DNA from: Streptomyces xylophagus
GTDB taxonomy: Bacteria > Actinomycetota > Actinomycetes > Streptomycetales > Streptomycetaceae
Length of the DNA: 64,000 nucleotides
Assembly: GCF_000716435.1 (NCBI RefSeq)
Contig: NZ_JNWO01000029.1
Location: forward strand, 1 to 64,000
Direction: 5' to 3'
Both the position numbers and the translations under genes were made by a program. Positions 7,187 through 15,476 of this stretch are shown in pieces. The stretch's first letter is position 1. Each line of letters opens with the position of its first letter. The notes under the pieces were generated by a model that was given only the letters and a program-made list of their open reading frames with translations, was not told where the DNA came from and did no database searches.

Positions 7187-9100
7187 ATGAGCGTTGACGG
7201 GCGGGACGAGTCACTGGGTGACGGTGACCCGGAGGCCGGTGGGCTGACCTCACCACAGGTGCCGAGTCAGGGTGGGCCGAGCGGTGTCCCCCAGGGTGGC
7301 GATCCCGGCGAGGGCAGCGTCCCGCCGCAGCGCGAAGGCAGCGTTCTGCCGCCGCCCCCGGCGCCGTTGGAGCTGCCGCCCGCCGATGCCTCGCTGATCG
7401 AGCGGATGCGCGCCGGTGACGACACGGCGTACGAGGCGTTGTACCGGCGCCACGCGGACGCCGTGCGCCGCTACGCCCGTACCTGCTGCCGGGACGCGCA
7501 CACCGCCGACGACCTCACCGCCGAGGTCTTCGCCCGCATGCTCCAGGCGGTGCGCGGCGGCTCCGGGCCCGAGCACGCCGTACGCGCGTATCTGCTGACG
7601 TCCGTCCGGCGCGTCGCCGCGAACTGGACGAAGTCAGCGAAGCGGGAGCAACTCGTCGACGACTTCGCGGTGTTCGCCGCGCAGTCCGCGCGGGTGTCGG
7701 AAGTGTCGGACGACGACACGCTCGACCTGGGCGCCGACGTACGCGCCATGCACGAAGCCGAGCAGTCGATGGCGATGCAGGCCTTCCGGTCGCTGCCCGA
7801 GCGGTGGCAGGCCGTGCTGTGGCACACCGAGGTCGAGGACGAGTCGCCGAGCGAGGTCGCCACGCTCTTCGGGCTCGACGCCAACGGCACGCGCGTGCTG
7901 GCCAGTCGGGCCCGCGAGGGCCTCAAGCAGGCCTATCTCCAGGCCCATGTCAGCACCACCCTCACCGACGACGAGGAGTGCGCGCGCTACGCCGACCAGC
8001 TCGGCACCTACGCCCGCCGCCGCCTGCGCACCCGCGCCGAACGCGGGCTGCGCAAGCACCTGGAGGAGTGCGCCAAGTGCCGGCTGGCCGCGCTGCAGAT
8101 CGAAGAGGTCGCCAGCGGTATCCCGGCGGTCGTCCCGGTCGCGGTCATCGGCTGGTTCGGCGCCGCCGGGTACGCGAAGGCGGTCGCGCTCATCGCAGGT
8201 GGTGCGAGCGCGGGTGCGGCCGGTGCCGCGGGTGCCGCCGCCGCTGCGGGCGGGAGTTCGTCCGGCGGGGCCGGTGCCGGGGGCGCGGCGGCCTCCGAGG
8301 GGCTCGGCGCGCCGGTGAAGGCGGGCATCGCGGCCGGTGTGGTCGCCACGGCGGCAGCGGCCGCGATCGCCCTCGCGCTGGCCGGCAGCACCCACAGCCC
8401 GGCGAAGAAGCCCGAGGCGAAACCGGCGCCCTCGTCCTCCCCCATCGCCCAGCCCGAGTCGACGCCCCCGGCGCCCCCGAAGAAGCAACCGGCCCCGGAA
8501 CCAGCGGTGTTGAAGCCCCGGCCCACGCCCACTCCGACCCCGACGCCCACCTCCCGGGCGAAGCCGACGCCGACACCCAGGGCCACCCCGACCCCGAGGC
8601 CGACACCCACGCCCACCCCGACGCCCACTCCCACCCCGACCCCGACCCCGACGCCCCCACCAGCGCCGACGATCTTCCAGGTCAGCGAGCTCTCGTACAA
8701 CGTCAACGGCGACGGCACCGCGCCGGAGATCCAGCTCGGCGAGAGCAGTTGGGTGTGGCAGCGCCACGGCGTCTCGATCGGCGGCACGCGGTACGCGCAC
8801 GGGGCGACCGTGCACGGCCGGTCCTCCGTCACGATCGACCTCAACCGCCAGTGCGTCTCCTACGACGCGACGGTCGGCGTCGACGACATGACGCTGGGGC
8901 TCGGCAAGGTCTACTTCTCGGTGTACGCCGACGGGGTCCGGCTGTGGAGGTCCGGGGAGATCGACGGCGGGGACCCGGCGGTGCCCGTCCATGTCGACAT
9001 CGCCGGGCGGAAGACCGTACGGCTCGTGGTCGAACCGCACAGCTCCTTCGACGACCTGGCGCTGGCGGACTGGGCGGAGTCGAAATTCACGTGCCGGTAG
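7187..9100 (+). CDS. ECF sigma factor fused to zinc anti-sigma-like, transmembrane and NPCBM domains
   Basis: A 637-residue multidomain protein. Sigma region 2 is at about residues 70-140 (YEALYRRHADAVRRYARTC, DDLTAEVFARML) and region 4 at about 193-250 (LPERWQAVLWHTEVEDESPSEVA). A ZAS-like zinc motif follows (HLEECAKC, H-x3-C-x2-C, about residue 292). After an Ala/Gly-rich stretch comes a single membrane helix (about 370-390), then an extended Pro-Thr linker of tens of residues. The last 140 residues (about 498-637) resemble an NPCBM module, with a TVHGRSSVTIDL core and a FDDLALADW ending, predicted outside the membrane. It is probably a membrane-tethered sigma factor sensing a wall or glycan signal. 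The ATG at 7187 is preferred over a TTG at 7151. It overlaps the convergent regulator gene by 14 bases. Confidence 0.85.
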   Translation: MSVDGRDESLGDGDPEAGGLTSPQVPSQGGPSGVPQGGDPGEGSVPPQREGSVLPPPPAPLELPPADASLIERMRAGDDTAYEALYRRHADAVRRYARTCCRDAHTADDLTAEVFARMLQAVRGGSGPEHAVRAYLLTSVRRVAANWTKSAKREQLVDDFAVFAAQSARVSEVSDDDTLDLGADVRAMHEAEQSMAMQAFRSLPERWQAVLWHTEVEDESPSEVATLFGLDANGTRVLASRAREGLKQAYLQAHVSTTLTDDEECARYADQLGTYARRRLRTRAERGLRKHLEECAKCRLAALQIEEVASGIPAVVPVAVIGWFGAAGYAKAVALIAGGASAGAAGAAGAAAAAGGSSSGGAGAGGAAASEGLGAPVKAGIAAGVVATAAAAAIALALAGSTHSPAKKPEAKPAPSSSPIAQPESTPPAPPKKQPAPEPAVLKPRPTPTPTPTPTSRAKPTPTPRATPTPRPTPTPTPTPTPTPTPTPTPPPAPTIFQVSELSYNVNGDGTAPEIQLGESSWVWQRHGVSIGGTRYAHGATVHGRSSVTIDLNRQCVSYDATVGVDDMTLGLGKVYFSVYADGVRLWRSGEIDGGDPAVPVHVDIAGRKTVRLVVEPHSSFDDLALADWAESKFTCR

Positions 9101-12100
9101 GGCGCTCTGCCCGGCCGGGCAGCTGGGCCAGTACGTCGGCGACGGTGAGGGTCCCGCCGCGGGCGCGCTCGGCGGCGTAGCGCTCGGGGCCCAGTGCGGT
9201 GCGGGCGGCGGCTTCGACGCGTTCGGCGTGTCCCCGCTCCGGCATGGGGCGGGGATGGCCGCCGCGCCATTGGTCGGCGGCCGCCAACAGCCGCACCGCG
9301 CGCGGTAGTTCGTCGAGCTCGGCGAGTAGCAGTGCCCCGTGGTCCAGCAGGGCGGCGGTAACCGCCTCGGCGCAGCGCAGTTCCACGGCCTCGCGCAGGG
9401 CGGCGGTCATCGCCTCCAGCCCGCGCTCCGGGCCGGACTCGGCGCTCGTGACCAGGGCGTCGACCGCGCCCAGTGCCGCCCGGAACTGGGGCGGCGGTGT
9501 GCCGCGTCCGCTCTCCGCGCGGGCCTGGTCGCAGAACTCGCGGGCCCGGGCCGGCTCCCCGTCCTCCAGGGCGATGTGGGCGCGCAGCAGCAGGATGAAC
9601 GCGTGGGCGTCCGCCACCCCGTGCCGGTCGGTCGCCTCGGTCGCCTCGTCCAGGCCCGCGAGCGCGCTCTCGCGGTCCCCGGCGCGGAAGGCCAGCTCGG
9701 CGAGGCGGGCGATGAGGAACGGCGTCTCGGTGTACGCGCCGACCTCGTAGGCGAGCGCCAGCGCCTCCTCGTAGGCCTCCTTCGCCTCCTCGAAGCGGCT
9801 GCGGCTCATGGCGGCCTCGCCGATCGCGCTGGAGACCTGGGCCCGCACCCAGCGGTCGCCGACGCGGCGGCAGAGCCCGCGCAGTTCCTCCAGGTCGTCG
9901 TCGACGCCGGCCATGCCGCCCGGGGAGTCGACGACCATGTGCGTGCGGAACATCAGGATGACGGCGACCTCCCAGTCGCCGCCGTACGCACGGGCGTTGG
10001 CGACCGCCACGTCCATGACGTCCCGGATGTCCATCGTGTCGCGCAGGAAGTAGGCGGTGAACGGCCAGGCGAGCCCCGGCATCCGGGCCGCGTCCGGGCC
10101 GCCCTCGGCGAAGTGGCCCTGCACCAGCGTGACGTACCGGCGCAGCCGCTCGTCGCGCAGTCCGTTCGGCAGGTGGTCCAGGGCGCCGGACTCGGCCCCG
10201 AGGAAGAGGTGCAGCATGCGGAGGTTCATCCGCTGGGCGCGCAGCGGATGGCCGATGTCCGCGTCCGGGTCGGCGAGGTAGGCGCCGAACGGGTCGGGCG
10301 CGCCCGCGGCCGTGATGAGGGCGAGGATGCGCTCGGCCCATTCGACGCCCTCGCGGCGGTAGTTGCGCAGCCACCAGAACCAGCCGACGGCGAGGGCCAG
10401 CGCGCCCGCCCGGTCCTCCTCGCCCGCGGTGACGGCCCGGTCCAGGGCGGCGCGGATGTTGTCCAGCTCGGTCTCCAGGCGGGCGATCCACGGGAGTTGG
10501 TCGCCGGAGCGGAGCAGTGGTTCGGCCTTCTCGACGAGGGCGCGCACCCAGGCCCCGTGCCGGCGCTCGGCGGCCGTCCGCAGGTCGGGGGTCTCGGCGG
10601 CGCGCTCCACGGCGTACTCGTGGATGGTCTCCAGCATGCGGTAGCGCATGCCGTCGTGCGCCTCGCCCGGGGTGGCCACGATCAGGGACTTGTCGACCAG
10701 GGCGCCGACGAGGTGGGCGGCGGGGCCGGTGCACACGGTCTCCGCCGCCGCGAGGTCCCAGCCGCCGGCGAACACGGAGACCTCGCGCAGCAGGGTGCGC
10801 TCGTCCTCGTCGAGCAGGTCCCAGGACCAGTCGACAACGGCCCGCAGGGTCTGCTGGCGGGGCAGGACCGTACGGCTGCCGGAGGTGAGGAGGCGGAAGC
10901 GGTCGTCGAGGCGGTCGGCGATCTGCCGCGGGGTGAGCAACCGGAGCCGGGCGGCGGCCAGTTCGATGGCGAGGGGCAGGCCGTCGAGGCGGCGGCAGAT
11001 CTCCGCGACCGCCTCCGTGTCCTGGAGCACGGTCCCCGCGTCGGGGCGGACGGCGGCGGCGCGCTCCGCGAACAGACGGTGTGCCTGGTCGGGGACGAGG
11101 GGCTCGACCGGGCGCACCGACTCGCCGGGGACGCCCAGGGGTTCACGGCTGGTGGCGAGGATCGTGAGGCCCGGGCAGCGGGTCAGGAGGGTCTCGGCGA
11201 GGTCGGCCACCGCGTCGATGACATGTTCGCAGTTGTCAAGGATCAGGAGCCGGCCGCGCGCGGCGCAGTGCTCCAACAGCAGGGCGACCGGGTCGTCCTG
11301 CGGGCTCGCCAGCTCGGTGGTCATCAGCACGGTCTCGCGCAGACCGAGGGCACTGACCACCGCGCCCGGCACCGCCTCCGGCCGGTCGAGCCGGGCCAGC
11401 TCGACCAGCCACGCCTGCGGCAGCCCGGCGGCGGCTTCCTCGGCGAGACGGGTCTTTCCGGAGCCGCCCGGTCCGGTGAGGGTGACGAGGCGGGCCCTGT
11501 GCACTTCGGAACGGATGGCGGCGATCTCGGGTTCCCGGCCCACGAAAGAGGTAAGCCGTGGACGCAGGTTGCCGTTGCGTTCGGGCTGTTGAGTGGGGCG
11601 GACCGATGGCGCCGGCCTGAGCAACTCGCCGTGCAGCGCCCGCAGTTCCGGCCCGGGGTCGGTGCCCAGTTCCTCCGCGAGCGCGCGCCGGAGGGCCTCG
11701 TACGCGGCCAGCGCGTCGGCCTCCCGGCCCGAGTCGCGCAGGGCGCGGATGAGGAGGGCGTGCAGCGGTTCGTCGTAGGGATGCGCGGAGGTCAGTTCCT
11801 TCAGCTCCGGTACGGCGTCGACCGCGCGGCCCAGCAGCAGGTCGGCCTCGACGCGGGCGCGGGTCGCCTCCTGGCGCAGCGCGTCCGGGCGGGCGGCGGC
11901 GGAGCGGTCGGGGAGGTCGGCGAGGGCCGGGCCGCGCCACAGGGCGAGTGCCTCGTCGAGGTCGCGGGCGGCGACGGTCGCCTCGCCCCGGTCGAGGGCG
12001 GCCGTACCCCGGCGTACGAGGTGTTCGAAGACGAACAGGTCGACGTCGTCCCGGGTCGCCGCGAGGCGGTAGCCGCCCGGGTCGGAGGCGATCGCGTCCT

Positions 12101-12326
12101 TGCCGACCGTGCGGCGGAGGCGGCCGACGAGGGCCTGGAGGGCGGCCGGGGCGTCCTGGGGAGGTTCGTCCGCCCACACCTCGTCGATCAGGGTGCCGAA
12201 GGGGACGACCCGGCCCGGGTGCAGGGCGAGGGCGGCGAGCAGGGCGCGCAGCCGCGCACCGCCGAGGGGTACGGCGGTGCCCTGGTCGTCCTCCGCCCGG
12301 GTGCTGCCCAGGATTCTGTACCGCAC
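9087..12326 (-). CDS. AfsR/SARP-like regulator (BTAD, NB-ARC ATPase, TPR)
   Basis: A regulator of 1079 residues. The N-terminus is an OmpR-like winged helix (VRYRILGSTRAED, GTLIDEVWADEPP), then a bacterial transcriptional activation domain (FEHLVRRGTAALDRGE ... ELGTDPGPELRALHGELL) to about residue 245. An NB-ARC STAND ATPase follows: Walker A GPGGSGKTRLAEEAA, Walker B LLILDNCEHV, and the GLPLAIELAAARL motif. The last 450 residues are helical repeats. In AfsR relatives ATP binding and the repeats gate DNA binding, usually to activate secondary metabolism or development. The GTG at 12326 is chosen because the winged helix starts there, but it has no strong ribosome site. The 3' end overlaps the sigma gene. 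Confidence 0.85.
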   Translation of the reverse strand: MRYRILGSTRAEDDQGTAVPLGGARLRALLAALALHPGRVVPFGTLIDEVWADEPPQDAPAALQALVGRLRRTVGKDAIASDPGGYRLAATRDDVDLFVFEHLVRRGTAALDRGEATVAARDLDEALALWRGPALADLPDRSAAARPDALRQEATRARVEADLLLGRAVDAVPELKELTSAHPYDEPLHALLIRALRDSGREADALAAYEALRRALAEELGTDPGPELRALHGELLRPAPSVRPTQQPERNGNLRPRLTSFVGREPEIAAIRSEVHRARLVTLTGPGGSGKTRLAEEAAAGLPQAWLVELARLDRPEAVPGAVVSALGLRETVLMTTELASPQDDPVALLLEHCAARGRLLILDNCEHVIDAVADLAETLLTRCPGLTILATSREPLGVPGESVRPVEPLVPDQAHRLFAERAAAVRPDAGTVLQDTEAVAEICRRLDGLPLAIELAAARLRLLTPRQIADRLDDRFRLLTSGSRTVLPRQQTLRAVVDWSWDLLDEDERTLLREVSVFAGGWDLAAAETVCTGPAAHLVGALVDKSLIVATPGEAHDGMRYRMLETIHEYAVERAAETPDLRTAAERRHGAWVRALVEKAEPLLRSGDQLPWIARLETELDNIRAALDRAVTAGEEDRAGALALAVGWFWWLRNYRREGVEWAERILALITAAGAPDPFGAYLADPDADIGHPLRAQRMNLRMLHLFLGAESGALDHLPNGLRDERLRRYVTLVQGHFAEGGPDAARMPGLAWPFTAYFLRDTMDIRDVMDVAVANARAYGGDWEVAVILMFRTHMVVDSPGGMAGVDDDLEELRGLCRRVGDRWVRAQVSSAIGEAAMSRSRFEEAKEAYEEALALAYEVGAYTETPFLIARLAELAFRAGDRESALAGLDEATEATDRHGVADAHAFILLLRAHIALEDGEPARAREFCDQARAESGRGTPPPQFRAALGAVDALVTSAESGPERGLEAMTAALREAVELRCAEAVTAALLDHGALLLAELDELPRAVRLLAAADQWRGGHPRPMPERGHAERVEAAARTALGPERYAAERARGGTLTVADVLAQLPGRAERPTGT

Positions 12327-12492
12327 CGGGCCATTGTCGCCGGGTACGTGGTCCAAGGTCACGGCGTTTCGCGGCGGGGCACTGGGCTTGGGCTGGTTTG
12401 TGGCGATGTGCTGCTCGTCGGGGTGCGGGGTCCGTAGGGCGACACGGGCAGCCAGCCGGGCGGGCGGCGACGGCCGACCGAGGCAGCGGAGA

Positions 12493-12567
12493 TCATGAAC
12501 TGGCGGACAGGATGCTGACGTTGACGTTGCGCGGGCTGAAGCCGTAGCGCAATGGGTTGTTGGTCGT
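12493..12567 (-). other. Short open frame remnant with unfamiliar C-terminus
   Basis: On the minus strand a frame ends TTNNPLRYGFSPRNVNVSIL and five more residues before TGA at 12493. Upstream the same frame runs into a dispersed repeat. The amino-acid make-up (Asn, Ser, aromatic) is unlike random GC-rich frames. It could be the last part of a gene cut by the repeat, or a small peptide gene. I do not recognise it. Confidence 0.25.
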
Positions 12568-12577
12568 CTGCGGCGCC

Positions 12578-12610
12578 GTCGTGGCCGGTCGCGCAGTTCC
12601 TCGCGCCCCT
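12578..12610 (+). repeat. Dispersed GC-rich repeat (GTCGCGCAGTTCC type)
   Basis: Carries the core GGTCGCGCAGTTCCTCGCG and GTCGTGGC upstream of it. The same sequence recurs at 16938-16973 and, inverted, at 18301-18335. The remaining gap between 12327 and 12705 holds only this element and the short frame noted separately. Confidence 0.75.
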
Positions 12611-12705
12611 TCAGGGCAATAACACCTGCGTAGACCTGCCACCCTCGCCGCCCGTTCCCGCTCGGGAGATTCCCCGCCGGAACTCCCGGACTCAGCGCAC
12701 CCTGC

Positions 12706-14805
12706 TCACACCACCCCCGCACCCCCGCCGGAGGCCAACGCCCCCCGCTGCGGCCTGATCCCCGCCGGTACCGCACGCGCGCGTGCGGGTGTTCCCGTCC
12801 AGCATGTGCCCCGGCGGGCCAGCAGCCGGCCCAGCCACAGTTCCAGGGAGACCAGGTCCGCGAGGCCGTCCAGGGGCAGCGGCTCGCCCTGTGCCGCCGC
12901 GCGCAGCGCCTTGCGGACGACGCGGGCCTCCACCAGGCCGGCCTGCGCGAGCAGCGGTGTGTCGAAGAGGTCGATCAAGGAGTCCGCGGCCACCCGGAGT
13001 CCCGTGCGGGCCGCGGCTGCCGACGACGCGTGGGAGGGGGCGCCCCAGCCGGGCGGGAGGTCGCCCACGCCGGCGCCCTCCAGGACCGTACGGAGGATGG
13101 CAGCCCGGGCCCCGGGCTGGACCCGTAGCGCCTCGGGAAGGGTGCGACAGGCGCGGACTACCTGGTTGTCGAGGAAGGGCATGTGCAGCCGCTGGGAGCG
13201 GATCTCGGCGGCCTGTTCGAGGACGCGCAGGTCCCCCGCGTGCCGGGCGAGTGCGGCCCGTGCGCGGAAGTCGCCGGGGCGCTGTCCCGGGCCGACCCCC
13301 TGGCCCTGGCGGCTGGGCGCCCCTTGTAGGCGAACCGATACTTCTGCGAGGGCCTCGCCGGTCAGCCAGCGGGCCGCGGGGCCCGGTCTGGCCCAGGTGA
13401 GCGCGGCGAGGGACGCCCCGACGGCGCCGCCGGGCTCCTCGAAGCGCTGGTGCAGGAGGCGGTCGGCGAGAACTTCGAGACCCGCGCCGTAGGGCGTGCG
13501 GGCGAGGCGGCGGGCCGCGCCGTACACGCGCGCGGGGACCATCACCGAACCGTCCGCCTTCGCCAACGCGGCCACCGGGCGCACCAGATGACGTCGTTTG
13601 CGGTCCATCAGCAAATCCGCGAGACGCGCGGGGTGTGCGTCCAGGACCTGGCGGGCGCCGTATCCGGTGAAGTGGTCGGCGCTGCCCGCCGCGAGCCGCG
13701 CGCGGTGGCGGGCGGCGGTGATCAGGGAGGGGCCGGGTTCGTCGGTGAGGGGGCCGTCGAGTTCGGCGTACGGCAGGACGTCCTCGCCGCCGGTCACCAC
13801 CACGTGGTGCAGTCGGGGGTTGGCCGCGAGGGTGCCCGCCCGCTCCACCTCGGACTCGCGCCCGCGCACGGCGAGATCGTTGAACGTGACGGCGAGGAGC
13901 CGCTCGCCCGCGCCGGTGCCGTGCCCCAGGACCGTGCCCGGCGCCCCCGGCAGCCCGGCGGCGAGCAGGGCGAGGGTCCCAGAGGCAGGGCCCCCGGAGA
14001 GGTCGGCGCCGATCCCGGGGACGGGCATCCCGCGCGCGGCACGCCGTTCCGCGGGCCCCATGCCGGGGACAGGCCCCGGGTCGATGTCGGGAACGTGCCG
14101 GGGCGCGGACAGGCGCGCACGCACGGCTTCGACGAGTGCGTCGCGTACGGCGTCCACCGCACTGTCGGGGTCAACAGGCGCGGCGGCGACGGCGAGGGAG
14201 GCGACCGGCTCGTACCCGGCGATCTCGCGCGCCCCGGCGCGCAGGATCAGCGCATGCCCCGGCGGAATGCGACGTACCCCGTCGTACGGCGTGGAGTCGT
14301 GCAGCGCGCCCGGCACGTCCGGGGCGGCGAGCAGCGCGGCGAGGTGCCCGAAGTCGAGGTTGGCCTCGATGAGGTCGGCGAGCGGGAGCGCGGCAGTTGA
14401 GTAGGCCGTACCGCCGGCCCAGGGGGTGTAGAACACCGGCTTGGCGCCCGCGAGATCGCCGCAGACCATGGTGCGGCGGCCGACCTTGACGACCGCCGTG
14501 TAACTGCCGGACCAGGCCGTCAGATGCCGAAGTGCCCCTCCGCGCGCGGAGAACAGGCTGAGGCGCAATTCCTCGTCGGTGGCACCGCACGTACCGAGGA
14601 CCGCGATGCGGGTCTCCGCGTCGACCTTCACGACCCGCACCTCGTCGGGCCGCCAGTCGCCGACCGCCCAGAGCGGATCCGGGTCGCCCCACAGGAGTTG
14701 GGACCCCACCGGGTGCACCGTCTCCCCGTCGAGCCCGGTCGCGCCCGCGGAACCGATCGCGGCGGCTCCAGCGGCGGTACTGCTCCATCCCACCAACCAC
14801 CGCAT
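12706..14805 (-). CDS. Asparagine-synthase-like ATP-dependent ligase (lasso-cyclase-like), stand-alone
   Basis: A 699-residue protein with the two-domain plan of asparagine synthetase B. The N-terminal half resembles the Ntn-type glutaminase fold (GCCGATDEE-like segment, LAGAKPVFYT, YDGVRRIPPGHAL). It begins MRWLVGW, without the catalytic Cys2, so it should not use glutamine. The ATP-pyrophosphatase loop is SGGPAS at residues 270-275 instead of the usual SGG-x-DS. A second conserved block (SQRLHMPFLDNQVVRACRTLPEALR) sits near residue 555. Relatives that lack Cys2 include lasso-peptide cyclases, but no lasso protease, RRE protein or clear precursor lies nearby. GGAGG precedes the ATG by six bases. 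Confidence 0.75.
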   Translation of the reverse strand: MRWLVGWSSTAAGAAAIGSAGATGLDGETVHPVGSQLLWGDPDPLWAVGDWRPDEVRVVKVDAETRIAVLGTCGATDEELRLSLFSARGGALRHLTAWSGSYTAVVKVGRRTMVCGDLAGAKPVFYTPWAGGTAYSTAALPLADLIEANLDFGHLAALLAAPDVPGALHDSTPYDGVRRIPPGHALILRAGAREIAGYEPVASLAVAAAPVDPDSAVDAVRDALVEAVRARLSAPRHVPDIDPGPVPGMGPAERRAARGMPVPGIGADLSGGPASGTLALLAAGLPGAPGTVLGHGTGAGERLLAVTFNDLAVRGRESEVERAGTLAANPRLHHVVVTGGEDVLPYAELDGPLTDEPGPSLITAARHRARLAAGSADHFTGYGARQVLDAHPARLADLLMDRKRRHLVRPVAALAKADGSVMVPARVYGAARRLARTPYGAGLEVLADRLLHQRFEEPGGAVGASLAALTWARPGPAARWLTGEALAEVSVRLQGAPSRQGQGVGPGQRPGDFRARAALARHAGDLRVLEQAAEIRSQRLHMPFLDNQVVRACRTLPEALRVQPGARAAILRTVLEGAGVGDLPPGWGAPSHASSAAAARTGLRVAADSLIDLFDTPLLAQAGLVEARVVRKALRAAAQGEPLPLDGLADLVSLELWLGRLLARRGTCWTGTPARARAVPAGIRPQRGALASGGGAGVV

Positions 14806-15137
14806 CGACGCCTCCACAGGCTGTGGACAACCAGTGCACCGCACGAACTGGGCACCATGCTGCCATGAAGGACGCCTTCCGGAGAGCGCGAGAAGCCGCT
14901 CGAGATCGCGTAAGTACGCCCAGGACAAGGGACAACCGGACAACGACGACCCTACGTCCGCGACGCGAATGCGCCCCCGATACGCTCCCCCAAAACACCT
15001 AACGCGCCCTCAACTCCCGTGGTAGGAGCGGTATTCGGCGCCGAGAGGCGGGGGCGATTTTCGGCCAAATCGGCTTTCGGAGCACAGGCTTGCGCACGCT
15101 CCGTACATGCCCTGCGCACCGCTTCGTGCCGCGCACA

Positions 15138-15166
15138 GTCCGGGAGGCGGAGTACGCCTCCCGGAC
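15138..15166. terminator. Perfect 12-bp hairpin in a long intergenic region
   Basis: GTCCGGGAGGCG, loop GAGTA, CGCCTCCCGGAC forms a perfect 12-bp stem without a T-run. It lies between the divergent asparagine-synthase-like and sporulation-regulator genes. It could be an attenuator, an operator or an mRNA structure. The rest of the 14806-15386 gap shows no supportable gene. Confidence 0.4.
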
Positions 15167-15386
15167 CGGTCCGCCGCCCGCGGGGATGTAGGCGGCGGTG
15201 TCCCCCAGCCCACTGGATCCAGTACAGCGGGCCGACCCACGCACGATCCATCGAAGCGCTCCCGCGATGGCCGGAGAAGAGCGCACACACGGGCGCACGG
15301 CCACACGGCGGGGGCACGTCGCAACCCTGCGTGCAAACCCCGCACTCGCGTACGGACCACAATCCCGCCAACCGGAACAATGCCCC

Positions 15387-15415
15387 TTAACGCTTGGGAT
15401 GCGGCGAACTACGCT
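15387..15415 (+). promoter_or_regulatory. Candidate promoter of the sporulation regulator
   Basis: TTAACG (15387-15392), a 17-base spacer and TACGCT (15410-15415) make a plausible vegetative promoter. Transcription would start about four bases before the ATG at 15426, giving a nearly leaderless longer form of the downstream protein. Confidence 0.4.
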
Positions 15416-15476
15416 GGGTTTACGAATGCCGCATGGTTATGCCAGCGCGGCAGCCGTCTGTGTCGAGGGGTGGCGC

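Noticed and set aside
8500..8660. Regular ACCCCGAC-type repeats
   Set aside because: They encode the Pro-Thr linker of the sigma fusion protein in frame. There are no spacers, so it is not a CRISPR array.
9339..12437. 1032-residue plus-strand open frame
   Set aside because: It is antisense to the AfsR-like gene, with Arg/Gly/Val-biased composition and no motifs.
12706..14943. Lasso-peptide gene cluster
   Set aside because: Only the cyclase-like gene is present. No B1/B2 proteins and no Thr-Gly leader/core precursor could be found within several kb.
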